Positions 39,414-50,241 of a stretch of DNA of 51,326 nucleotides are shown in pieces. The stretch spans positions 1 through 51,326 of the forward strand of contig NZ_JASLGR010000041.1 of assembly GCF_030150155.1 (NCBI RefSeq), written 5' to 3'. Position 1 is the first letter of the stretch. Each line of letters begins with the position of its first letter. Position numbers and translations under genes: made by a program. The DNA comes from Nocardioides sp. Its GTDB lineage: Bacteria > Actinomycetota > Actinomycetes > Propionibacteriales > Nocardioidaceae. The notes below the pieces were generated by a model that was given only the letters and a program-made list of their open reading frames with translations, was not told the DNA's origin and searched no databases.

Positions 39414-39421
39414 GGTACGGC

Positions 39422-40551
39422 GTGGCCTTGCGCGCCCCCGCGTTGCTCGTCCTGGAGGACGGACGCACGTTCCATGGTGAAGCCTTTGGTGCCGAAGGGG
39501 AGACCTTCGGCGAGGCGGTGTTCTCGACCGGCATGACCGGCTACCAGGAGACACTCACCGACCCGTCCTATCACCGTCAGGTCGTCGTGATGACGGCCCC
39601 GCACGTCGGCAACACCGGCGTCAACGACGAGGACCCCGAGTCGAAGCAGATCTGGGTCGCGGGCTACGTCGTCCGTGATCCCGCCCGCGTCCCGTCGAAC
39701 TGGCGTAGCCAGCGCAGCCTGGACCAGGAGCTGTCGGCGCAGGGCGTCGTCGGGATCAGCGGCGTCGACACCCGCGCACTCACCCGTCACCTCCGTGACG
39801 TCGGCGCGATGCGCGTCGGCATCTCGACCACCGACCTCGACCCGGCCTCGCTGCTGGCGAAGGTCAAGGCCAGCTCCGAGATGAGCGGTGCCAACCTCTC
39901 CGAGGCGGTCTCCACCACCGAGGCCTACGTCGTCCCGGCCCAGGGGAGCAAGCGGTTCACGGTCGCGGCCCTCGACCTCGGGATCAAGGAGATGACCCCC
40001 GAGCGGATGGCCGAGCGCGGCATCGAGGTGCACGTGCTCCCGGCCGACTCCACCCTCGCCGACGTCCAGGCGGTCAACCCCGACGGCCTGTTCTTCTCCA
40101 ACGGCCCGGGCGACCCGGCCGCCACCACCGCCCAGGTCGAGCTGCTCCAGGCAGCCTTGCAGGCCGGTCTGCCGTACTTCGGCATCTGCTTCGGCAACCA
40201 GCTGTTCGGTCGCGCCCTCGGGTTCGGCACCTACAAGCTCAAGTACGGCCACCGCGGCATCAACCAGCCGGTGATGGACCTGACCACCCGCAAGGTGGAG
40301 GTCACCGCCCACAACCACGGCTTCGCGGTGGACGCACCGATCGGGGAGAAGGTCACCACGCCGTACGGCGTCGCCTCGGTCTCCCACGTCAACCTCAACG
40401 ACAACTGTGTCGAGGGTCTGGAGCTGCACGACGCGGCGACCGGGAAGCTGACCGGCTTCTCGGTCCAGTACCACCCCGAGGCCGCGGCGGGCCCGCACGA
40501 CGCCGCCTACCTCTTCGACCGGTTCGTCTCGCTCCTGGAGGGTGGTCTCTG

Positions 40552-40552
<1 letters not shown>
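39422..40552 (+). CDS. carA: Carbamoyl-phosphate synthase small (glutaminase) subunit
   Basis: A 376-aa class I glutamine amidotransferase that feeds ammonia to CarB. The N-terminal half has ALLVLEDGRTFHGEAFGAEG and STGMTGYQETLTDPSY. The catalytic Cys is in FGICFGNQLFGRALG and His/Glu in VQYHPEAAAGPHD. Phe replaces the common Leu after Cys (GICF for GICL), a conservative change. GTG 39422 follows AAGGAGG at 6 nt. TGATG overlap with carB. Confidence 0.96.
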
Positions 40553-43844
<3,292 letters not shown>

Positions 43845-43845
<1 letters not shown>

Positions 43846-44894
43846 TGGGTCGCTCCTACCGAGTCCTCTTCGACCACTACCTCGTCAATCAGGACCCGGA
43901 GGAGGCCCACCACGCCGCCTTCGGGGCGATCAGGGCGGCGGGCCCGGCACTGAGCCGGGTCCCCGTCCCGGGCACGCCGGTCGAGGCGATGGGGATCACG
44001 TTCCCCAACCGCCTCGGCCTGGCCGCCGGCTTCGACAAGAACGGCGTCGGCATCGACGCCCTGGGCGGCCTCGGCTTCGGTCACGTCGAGATCGGCACCG
44101 TCACCGGTCACGCCCAGCCCGGCAACCCCACCCCACGGCTCTTCCGGCTGACGTCGGACCGTGCCGTGGTCAACCGGATGGGCTTCAACAACGACGGTGC
44201 CGCCGCGGTCGCCGCCCGGCTGCAGACCCGTGCCGAGGCCCGGCGGGGGAGTCGTCGCGGCCCGGTGCTCGGGATCAACATCGGCAAGACCAAGGTCGTG
44301 CCCGAGGACGACCAGGTCGCCGTCGAGGCCGACTACGGACTCTCGGCCCGCCTGCTGGCGCCGTACGCCGACTACCTGGTGGTCAACGTCAGCTCCCCGA
44401 ACACCCCCGGCCTGCGCACGCTGCAGGCAGTGGAGAAGCTCGAGCCGCTGCTCGCTCACGTCCGTCGCACGGCCGACGAGGCGACGGCAGGTCAGGGCCG
44501 CCGGGTGCCGCTGCTGGTCAAGATTGCTCCCGACCTGGCCGACGAGGACGTCCGTGACGTCGCCGACCTGGCGCTCTCGCAGCACCTGGACGGCATCATC
44601 GCCACCAACACCACGATCAGTCGTGACGGGCTGCGCTCGCACCCGCAGCAGATCGCCGAGGTCGGCGCGGGCGGCCTCTCGGGCCGGCCGCTGCGTGAGC
44701 GGAGCCTGGAGGTGCTGCGCCTGCTCAAGGCGAGGGTCGGTGACGACCTGACCCTGATCGGGGTCGGCGGGGTCACCTCCGTCGCCGATGCGCAGGAGCG
44801 GATCGACGCCGGTGCCACTCTGGTCCAGGGCTACACCGCCTTCATCTACGAGGGGCCGCTGTGGGCCCGCCGCATCGCGAAGGGGATCCACTGA
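43845..44894 (+). CDS. pyrD: Dihydroorotate dehydrogenase (quinone), class 2
   Basis: A 349-aa membrane-associated FMN enzyme oxidising dihydroorotate with quinone. The N-terminal amphipathic helices (YRVLFDHYLVNQDPEEAHHAAF region, starting at residue 4) mark class 2. NRLGLAAGFDKNG and NRMGFNNDG bind FMN and substrate, and the catalytic Ser is in NVSSPNTPGLR. GVGGVTSVADAQERIDAGA is the C-terminal phosphate site. The frame extends to a GTG at 43830 inside carB, but ATG 43845 in the TGATG overlap is preferred. Confidence 0.95.
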
Positions 44895-45709
44895 TGGCTG
44901 CACCGTTCGGAGCCCGTCTCGCCGAGGCGGTGGCGGCCCGGGGTCCGCTGTGTGCCGGGATCGACCCGCACGCGGGCCTGCTGGCCGAGTGGGGCCTGCC
45001 CGACACCGTCGACGGCCTGGAGCGCTTCGCGCTGACCGCCGTTGAGGGACTGGCGCCGCACGTCAGCGTGATCAAGCCGCAGAGCGCCTTCTACGAGCGG
45101 TTCGGCTCCCGCGGCGTCGCCGTGCTGGAGCGGGTCATCGCCGACTCGCGTGCGGCCGGGGCGCTGGTGCTCCTCGACATCAAGCGGGGCGACATCGGCT
45201 CCACCTCCCAGGCGTACGCCGATGCCTACCTGGACCCGGCCTCGCCGCTGGCCTCGGACGCGATCACGGTCTCGCCCTACCTCGGGTTCGGCTCCCTCGA
45301 CCCGTTCGTGGACACGGCCCGCCGGTTCGACGCCGGGCTCTTCGTGCTCGGGCTGACCTCGAACAAGGAGGGCCCCGAGGTGCAGCGCGCCACCACCGAC
45401 ACCGGTGAGTCGGTCGCTGCCCGGATGTTCGACCATCTGCGCGGCCTCAACGCGGACGCCGACCCGATCGGCTCCTTCGGCGCCGTCGTCGGCGCGACGC
45501 TGGGGGATGCGGGGGAGTCCCTGGACTTCAACGGCCCGATCCTGGCCCCCGGCTTCGGGGAGCAGGGCGGCACGGTGGCCGACATCAAGCGGATCTTCGC
45601 CGGCCTGATGGTGCTGCCGAGCTCGAGTCGGGGCCTGCTGCGTCAGGGCCCGTCGGTCGCTGCCCTCGCTGCGGCTGCGCAGCGGACGAACGCGGAGCTC
45701 TCGTCCTGA
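44894..45709 (+). CDS. pyrF: Orotidine 5'-phosphate decarboxylase
   Basis: A 271-aa OMP decarboxylase of the longer type found in actinobacteria, the final step to UMP. LCAGIDPHAGLLAEWGL opens the barrel, the catalytic Asp/Lys/Asp set is in LLDIKRGDIGSTSQAYA, and APGFGEQGG and SSSRGLLRQG bind phosphate. ATG 44894 overlaps the pyrD stop as TGATG. The stop appears to overlap a CTG start of the next gene. Confidence 0.95.
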   Translation: MAAPFGARLAEAVAARGPLCAGIDPHAGLLAEWGLPDTVDGLERFALTAVEGLAPHVSVIKPQSAFYERFGSRGVAVLERVIADSRAAGALVLLDIKRGDIGSTSQAYADAYLDPASPLASDAITVSPYLGFGSLDPFVDTARRFDAGLFVLGLTSNKEGPEVQRATTDTGESVAARMFDHLRGLNADADPIGSFGAVVGATLGDAGESLDFNGPILAPGFGEQGGTVADIKRIFAGLMVLPSSSRGLLRQGPSVAALAAAAQRTNAELSS

Positions 45710-46092
45710 AGCGGGCGCTGGTCGCCGCGGGACTCGTGGTCCTGCCCCTGATCGCCGCCGGCTGTGGCGGCGATCAGGTGTCGGCGTACTGCGGCGAGGT
45801 GAAGGCCCGCCAGCAGCACCTCAGCGAGCTCGTGGCGGCTGGGAAGAAGGACGCCCTGCTCCAGGCGCTGCCGGACTTCCAGGCCCTGGCTGCGAAGGCG
45901 CCCAGCGACATCCAGGACTCCTGGTCGACCCTGATCGGTGCCCTGGAGGACCTGAAGAGGGCGACCTCGTCCGGAGACAAGGCCGCCCTCTCGAAGGCCG
46001 CGACGGCGTTGGCGGGCGAAGGGCCCACCACCGCGCTGGCCGACATCCAGCAGCAGGTCAGGGACGTGTGTCACACGCCCCTGACCGTCTGA
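45706..46092 (+). CDS. Small predicted lipoprotein, probable CTG start
   Basis: A 128-aa protein I do not recognise. Read from CTG 45706 it starts with Lys-Arg, a hydrophobic run (ALVAAGLVVLPLIAAG) and Cys20, a complete lipoprotein signal. The first available ATG/GTG/TTG (GTG 45736) would cut off the positive residues. CTG 45706 overlaps the pyrF stop as CTGA, like the many ATGA/GTGA junctions here, and has GGAG 8 nt upstream. The mature part is short, helical and Ala/Lys-rich with two further Cys (AYCGEVK near the start, VCHTP near the end) that could pair. It is likely cotranscribed with pyrF. Confidence 0.68.
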   Translation: MKRALVAAGLVVLPLIAAGCGGDQVSAYCGEVKARQQHLSELVAAGKKDALLQALPDFQALAAKAPSDIQDSWSTLIGALEDLKRATSSGDKAALSKAATALAGEGPTTALADIQQQVRDVCHTPLTV

Positions 46093-46093
46093 G

Positions 46094-47542
46094 TCAGTTC
46101 GTCCGACGACGCGCTGCGAGCACCAGCGCCGCACCGGCGGCGAGCAGGGCCACGGCGATCCCGAGGATCCTGACGCTGACCGAGGAGCCGGTCTCGGCCA
46201 GGGCACCGGTGGCACCGTCGTCGTCACGCTCGTCACCGGCGTTGCCGACGCCCGCGCTCGAGGAGGTGGTGGCCGAGGCCGTCGCCGAGGTCGAGGCCGA
46301 GGTGCTGGCCGAGACGCTGGCGGTCGAGGTGGTCGTCGTCGCGGTCGGAGCGGCGGTCGTGGTGGTGCCGGTCGGCGCGGCCGAGGTGGTGGTCACCGTG
46401 GTGGCGCAGTTGATCACGCTCTTGAAGCCGTAGTGGTGGATCTCACCGTTGCCGTTGGCGATCAGCGAGCCTGCGTAGATGGTGCCCTCGGCCGGGCTGC
46501 CCTGGGTCAGGGTCAGGTCGACGTCGGGAGCGAAGATCGAGCCGCTGATCTTCTTGCCGGTCACGCTGACGTCGGTGCCCGTGGTGAGACCGCTGAGGTC
46601 GATCAGGGTGTACGGCGCGATGGTGTTCGGGGTCGCGGCGTTCGTGTTGGCGACGGCCTTGAACTCCGGCATGTCGATCGTGGTGCCGTTGGTGATGCCG
46701 GTCGGCCTGATGATCAGCGCGGTGGTCGAGCTCAGCGTGCCGCCGACCAGGTTGATCGCGTAGTTGCTGCTGAAGTACGGCGAGGTGGCCGGCAGCTCGA
46801 GGATGTTGGTCTTGCCGGACTCGATGTCGATGTCGAGGTCGGCAGCGCTGCCCGAGGGGGTGGCGCTCACGGTCACGACGTGCACGGTCGAGCTCTCGGT
46901 GGCGCTGACGGAGCCGAGGCAGGAGGTCGCAGCAGCGGCGGTCACCGATCGCTGGCTCACGTAGGTGGTGAAGCCGGTGGGGGAGAGCACGTCGGACTCC
47001 GGCGCCGCGGGGGCGGCAGGGAGGGCGTGGTTCTCGTCGTAGAGGCCCTGCTGGGTGCCCGAGGGCCCGGCAGCGATCCAGGTGCCGGTGCCTCGGTCGC
47101 TGACGGTCAGACCGGTCAGCTTGGCGATCTTGATGTACCCCTTCTGGTCGGTGGTCACCCAGCCGCGCGAGGAGACGTCGTTCTGGCCGTTGCTGCCCGG
47201 CACGAACGTGCCACCGATCAGCAGACGGGTCGGGTCGGAGTCGATCACGGGCAGGTCGTAGCCGGTCGGGGTCAGGCCGCTGGAGTGGATGATCGGGTAG
47301 CCGCCCTTGGCGGTGAAGTTGCCGCCGACCGCCACGGAGCCCTCGATCTCGGCGTTGGCGAGGTAGGCGTCGCCGGTGGTCATCACGGTGAAGTCGCCGT
47401 TGACGGCCATCGGGTCGAGTCCGGAGCCACTGGCAGCACCGGCAGCACCGGGCATCAGGGCCAGCGCCGTCGTGATCGCGGCGACCGCTCCCGCCCCCGT
47501 CCAGACGAGTGGTGATCGGGTGGACCGGGACGCGGATGTCAT
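46094..47542 (-). CDS. Sortase-anchored choice-of-anchor A surface protein
   Basis: A 482-aa exported protein. A signal peptide spans about residues 1-37 (SPLVWTGAGAVAAITTALAL to PGAAGAAS). The central choice-of-anchor A domain includes DFTVMTTGDAYLANAEIEGSVAVGG, shown here in part, and GTIYAGSLIANGNGEIHHYGF. A Thr/Ser/Ala stalk (about 386-440) is followed by LAETG (448-452), a membrane helix and RRRTN, a cell-wall sorting signal of the LAxTG type typical of actinobacterial class E sortases. No sortase lies in the window. The family is probably adhesive, function unproven. ATG 47542 has AGGAG 6 nt upstream on the minus strand. Convergent with the small lipoprotein, one base apart. Confidence 0.9.
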   Translation of the reverse strand: MTSASRSTRSPLVWTGAGAVAAITTALALMPGAAGAASGSGLDPMAVNGDFTVMTTGDAYLANAEIEGSVAVGGNFTAKGGYPIIHSSGLTPTGYDLPVIDSDPTRLLIGGTFVPGSNGQNDVSSRGWVTTDQKGYIKIAKLTGLTVSDRGTGTWIAAGPSGTQQGLYDENHALPAAPAAPESDVLSPTGFTTYVSQRSVTAAAATSCLGSVSATESSTVHVVTVSATPSGSAADLDIDIESGKTNILELPATSPYFSSNYAINLVGGTLSSTTALIIRPTGITNGTTIDMPEFKAVANTNAATPNTIAPYTLIDLSGLTTGTDVSVTGKKISGSIFAPDVDLTLTQGSPAEGTIYAGSLIANGNGEIHHYGFKSVINCATTVTTTSAAPTGTTTTAAPTATTTTSTASVSASTSASTSATASATTSSSAGVGNAGDERDDDGATGALAETGSSVSVRILGIAVALLAAGAALVLAARRRTN

Positions 47543-47563
47543 GTGCTGCTCCTCTGCAATGAC

Positions 47564-47579
47564 CGCGCGCAGACGCGCG
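47564..47579 (-). repeat. CG-rich hairpin in the surface-protein leader
   Basis: CGCGCG (47564-47569) and CGCGCG (47574-47579) flank CAGA and can pair. The hairpin lies in the predicted 5' leader of the surface-protein gene, just upstream of its ribosome binding site. Confidence 0.4.
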
Positions 47580-47596
47580 CGTATATGACACTCCGT

Positions 47597-47602
47597 ATCT
47601 TA
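47597..47602 (-). promoter_or_regulatory. Probable -10 box for the surface-protein gene
   Basis: On the minus strand TAAGAT occupies 47602-47597, inside the most AT-rich stretch of the window. Transcription would begin near 47590 and give a leader of about 48 nt with a normal ribosome binding site. Confidence 0.5.
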
Positions 47603-47610
47603 ACTTTTCA

Positions 47611-47626
47611 TGAACGCGGATACCGT
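47611..47626. promoter_or_regulatory. Operator-like inverted repeat TACCG-N6-CGGTA
   Basis: TACCGTATTTTCGGTA (47611-47626) has perfect 5-bp arms. It covers the -35 region of the predicted surface-protein promoter and lies about 23 nt upstream of the mihF -35, so it could control either or both divergent genes. No matching regulator gene is nearby. Confidence 0.45.
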
Positions 47627-47648
47627 ATTTTCGGTACGACCCCCGCGA

Positions 47649-47677
47649 TTGATCACACCCGGCCGACTGGCTACATT
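47649..47677 (+). promoter_or_regulatory. Sigma-A-type promoter for mihF
   Basis: TTGATC (47649-47654), a 17-nt spacer and TACATT (47672-47677) form the clearest two-box promoter in the window. The start would be near 47684, leaving a 33-nt leader with AGAAGGA before GTG 47717. Confidence 0.65.
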
Positions 47678-47716
47678 GACGCGGACCCCTCCCCGCCGTC
47701 TGAGAAGAAGGAATCC

Positions 47717-48037
47717 GTGGCCCTGCCCCCGCTCACCCCTGAACAACGTCAGGCCGCCCTGGACAAGGCCGCGGCCTCCCGCCGGGAGCGGGCCGAGGTG
47801 AAGAACCGCCTCAAGAACTCCGGCGCCTCCATCATCGAGGTGATCGAGGCTGGCCAGGTCAACGAGGTCATCGGCAAGATGAAGGTCGTCGACCTGCTCC
47901 AGGCCATGCCCGGCGTGGGCAAGGTCCGCGCCAAGGCGCTGATGGAACGCCTCGAGATCGCCGAGAGCCGCCGCGTGCGCGGCCTGGGCGTCAACCAGAT
48001 CGCCGCCCTGAGCCGGGAGTTCGGTTCCCGTGACTGA
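47717..48037 (+). CDS. mihF: Integration host factor, actinobacterial type
   Basis: A 106-aa nucleoid-associated protein of the mIHF/sIHF family, unrelated to proteobacterial IHF. It starts ALPPLTPEQRQAALDKAA and has the helix-two-turn-helix DNA-binding core VVDLLQAMPGVGKVRAKALMERL, ending VRGLGVNQIAALSREF. Such proteins bend DNA and affect nucleoid shape and gene expression. GTG 47717 lies 5 nt after AGAAGGA; the upstream frame is non-conserved. It overlaps gmk by 8 nt, the standard actinobacterial order. Confidence 0.95.
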   Translation: MALPPLTPEQRQAALDKAAASRRERAEVKNRLKNSGASIIEVIEAGQVNEVIGKMKVVDLLQAMPGVGKVRAKALMERLEIAESRRVRGLGVNQIAALSREFGSRD

Positions 48038-48617
48038 GCCGACCGCCGCCAACCGCCTCGTCGTCCTGGCCGGGCCGACCGCGGTCGGCAAGGGCACCGT
48101 CGCGACCGCCGTGCGGGAGAGCTACCCCGACGTCTGGTTCTCCGTCTCGGCCACCACCCGGGCCCCGCGCCCCGGCGAGGTCGACGGCGTGCACTACTGG
48201 TTCGTCAGTGACGACGAGTTCGACCGGATGATCGCCGACGACGAGCTGCTGGAATGGGCGACCGTGCACAAGGTCGCCCGCTACGGCACGCCCCGCAAGC
48301 CGGTCGAGGCGGCGCTGGCCGCCGGTCGCCCGGCGCTGCTGGAGATCGACCTCCAGGGCGCGCGCCAGGTCCGGGTCTCGATGCCCGAGGCCCGCCTGGT
48401 CTTCCTCGCCCCGCCGTCGTGGGACGAGCTCGTCCGCCGACTGGTCGGGCGTGGCACCGAGACCGAGGAGGAGCGCGAGCGCCGGCTGGAGACCGCCCGC
48501 CACGAGCTGGCCGCCGAGGCCGAGTTCGACGTCACCATCGTCAACCGCGAAGTTCACGAAGCCGCGCGAGAGTTGGTAGCCTTGATGGGTCCGACTTCAA
48601 ACGATAGTGAGGCTTGA
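48030..48617 (+). CDS. gmk: Guanylate kinase
   Basis: A 195-aa kinase phosphorylating GMP to GDP. The P-loop is GPTAVGKGTV (residues 15-24; Thr-Ala for the usual Ser-Gly, a known variation). The GMP-binding region has SVSATTRAPRPGEVDGVHYWF, shown here from the conserved SATTR, and the lid has RGTETEEERERRLETA. GTG 48030 overlaps mihF by 8 nt. rpoZ follows almost directly. Confidence 0.95.
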   Translation: MTEPTAANRLVVLAGPTAVGKGTVATAVRESYPDVWFSVSATTRAPRPGEVDGVHYWFVSDDEFDRMIADDELLEWATVHKVARYGTPRKPVEAALAAGRPALLEIDLQGARQVRVSMPEARLVFLAPPSWDELVRRLVGRGTETEEERERRLETARHELAAEAEFDVTIVNREVHEAARELVALMGPTSNDSEA

Positions 48618-48621
48618 GCAC

Positions 48622-48954
48622 GTGGCTGCCCCCGAGATCGACGCCCAGGGCGTGACCAACCCTTCGATCGATGACCTGCTGAGCAAGACCGACAGCAAGT
48701 ACCGTCTGGTCCTCTACGGTGCCCAGCGCGCCCGCCAGATCAACGCCTACTACTCCCAGCTCGGCGAGGGCCTGCTGGAGTACGTCGGCCCGCTGGTCGA
48801 GACCCACGTCCAGGAGAAGCCCCTCTCGATCGCGCTGCGCGAGATCAACGAGGACCTGCTGACCTGCGAGGAGATCGACCCCGCCGAGATCGCAGCCGCC
48901 GAGGCGGCCGCTGCCGCGGCCGACGTCGCCGACCCGTTCGCCGCAGCTGAGTGA
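48622..48954 (+). CDS. rpoZ: RNA polymerase omega subunit
   Basis: A 110-aa omega subunit that helps assemble beta-prime. The conserved core is GVTNPSIDDLLSKTDSKYRL, then RARQINAYYSQLGEGLLEYVGPLV and QEKPLSIALREINEDLL. The C-terminus is an Ala-rich acidic tail. GTG 48622 is preferred; another in-frame GTG at 48607 would overlap gmk and add five residues. It is in the standard gmk-rpoZ-coaBC order. Confidence 0.92.
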   Translation: MAAPEIDAQGVTNPSIDDLLSKTDSKYRLVLYGAQRARQINAYYSQLGEGLLEYVGPLVETHVQEKPLSIALREINEDLLTCEEIDPAEIAAAEAAAAAADVADPFAAAE

Positions 48955-48980
48955 GCCTGCGCTGACCAGTAACTCCGACT

Positions 48981-49009
48981 CTTCGGCCGCGCCCTTGGCG
49001 CGGCCGAAG
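48981..49009 (+). other. Strong hairpin over the coaBC start
   Basis: CTTCGGCCGCGC (48981-48992) pairs perfectly with GCGCGGCCGAAG (48998-49009), a 12-bp stem with loop CCTTG. The only ordinary start codon for coaBC, TTG 48995, lies in the loop. It could end rpoZ transcription in part, act on coaBC translation, or be coding sequence if translation begins upstream at CTG 48962. Confidence 0.65.
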
Positions 49010-50236
49010 GTCGTTCTGGGTGTCTGCGGTGGGATCGCTGCCTACAAGGCGGCCGATCTGCTCCGGAAGCTGACCGAGTCCGGCCACGACGTCACCGTCG
49101 TGCCGACCCGTGAGGCGCTGCGCTTCGTCGGCGCTCCCACCTGGGAGGCGCTGTCGGGCAAGCAGGTCTCGACCGAGGTGTTCGACAACATCACCGAGGT
49201 CCCGCACGTGCGGATCGGCCAGGAGGCCGACCTGGTCGTGATCGCCCCGGCGACCGCGAACACACTGGCCAAGGCCGCCCAGGGGCTCGCCGACGACCTG
49301 CTCGGCAACGTCCTGCTGACCGCCCGCTGCCCGGTCGTCTTCGCCCCGGCGATGCACACCGAGATGTGGGAGCACCCCGCCACCGTCGCCAACGTCGCCA
49401 CGCTCCGCGAGCGCGGTGCCCTGGTGATCGAGCCCGCCGAGGGTCGCCTCACCGGGGTCGACACCGGCAAGGGCCGCCTGCCCGAGCCGGTGGAGATCCT
49501 CGAGGTCTGCCGCGAGGTGCTTGCGCGCGGGATCGGCGTACGGGACCTGGAGGGCCGCCATGTGGTGGTCAGCGCCGGCGGCACCCGGGAGTACCTCGAC
49601 CCGGTGCGCTTCCTCGGCAACCGCTCCAGCGGGCTGCAGGGCTACGCCCTGGCTCGTGCTGCGGCCGCCCGCGGCGCCTCGGTGACCCTGATCGCGGCCA
49701 ACGTGGCACTGCCCGACCCCGCCGGTGTGAAGGTGGTCACGGTCGAGTCGACGGCTCAGCTGCGTGACGAGGTCGTCGCCGCCGCTGCGGGCGCCGACGC
49801 CGTCGTGATGGCCGCCGCTCCGGCCGACTTCCGGCCGACCAGCTTCAGCGACGCCAAGATCAAGAAGGCCGGCGACGGATCGGCCCCGACGATCGAGCTG
49901 GAGCAGAACCCCGACATCCTCGCCACGATCAGTGCCGAGCGCCAGCGGCCCGGGCAGGTGATCGTCGGGTTCGCTGCCGAGACCGGCGACGCCACCGGCT
50001 CGGTGCTCGACCTGGCTCGGGCCAAGCTCGCCCGCAAGGGCTGTGACCTGCTAGTCGTCAACGACGTCAGCGGGGGCAAGGTCTTCGGCTCTGCGGAGAA
50101 CGAAGCGATCATCCTCGGTGCGGACGGCTCAGCCACCGAGGTTCCGACCGGCGCGAAGTCGGTTTTGAGCAACGTCATTTGGGATCAAGTGACTCGACTA
50201 TTCTCGTCAGTGCCTACTGACGATTCTCAGGAGTAA
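48995..50236 (+). CDS. coaBC: Bifunctional phosphopantothenoylcysteine decarboxylase / phosphopantothenate--cysteine ligase
   Basis: A 413-aa bifunctional coenzyme A enzyme. The flavin-dependent CoaC half has VVLGVCGGIAAYKAADLL, ATANTLAKAAQGLADDLL and PAMHTEMWEHP. The CoaB half has VVSAGGTREYLDPVRFLGNRS-type start (SAGGTREYLDPVRFLGNRSS in full at about residue 191), AAPADFRP, NPDILATI and NDVSGGKVFGS. The start is uncertain: TTG 48995 lies in a hairpin loop with no ribosome binding site, while CTG 48962 would add MTSNSDSSAAP before LARPK. Conservation begins soon after 49001, so enzyme identity is unaffected. Confidence 0.93.
   Translation: MARPKVVLGVCGGIAAYKAADLLRKLTESGHDVTVVPTREALRFVGAPTWEALSGKQVSTEVFDNITEVPHVRIGQEADLVVIAPATANTLAKAAQGLADDLLGNVLLTARCPVVFAPAMHTEMWEHPATVANVATLRERGALVIEPAEGRLTGVDTGKGRLPEPVEILEVCREVLARGIGVRDLEGRHVVVSAGGTREYLDPVRFLGNRSSGLQGYALARAAAARGASVTLIAANVALPDPAGVKVVTVESTAQLRDEVVAAAAGADAVVMAAAPADFRPTSFSDAKIKKAGDGSAPTIELEQNPDILATISAERQRPGQVIVGFAAETGDATGSVLDLARAKLARKGCDLLVVNDVSGGKVFGSAENEAIILGADGSATEVPTGAKSVLSNVIWDQVTRLFSSVPTDDSQE
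50199..50204 (+). promoter_or_regulatory. Possible -10 box for metK inside coaBC
   Basis: TATTCT occurs in a locally AT-rich stretch at the 3' end of coaBC and would start transcription near 50211, giving a short leader with AGGAG. The -35 region (CATTTG at 50176-50181) is weak. Confidence 0.35.
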
Positions 50237-50241
50237 GAAAC

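Noticed and set aside
46433..47515. A 360-codon plus-strand frame opposite the surface protein
   Set aside because: Composition is Gly/Val/Asp repeats mirroring the Thr/Ser/Ala-rich minus-strand gene, which has a signal peptide and sorting signal.
48603..48608. GATAGT as a -10 box for rpoZ
   Set aside because: It lacks the leading T, lies within the end of gmk and has no partner -35; rpoZ is better explained by read-through from gmk.
50237..50241. SAM riboswitch upstream of metK
   Set aside because: Only 5 nt separate coaBC and metK, and no riboswitch-like structure is seen in the end of coaBC.
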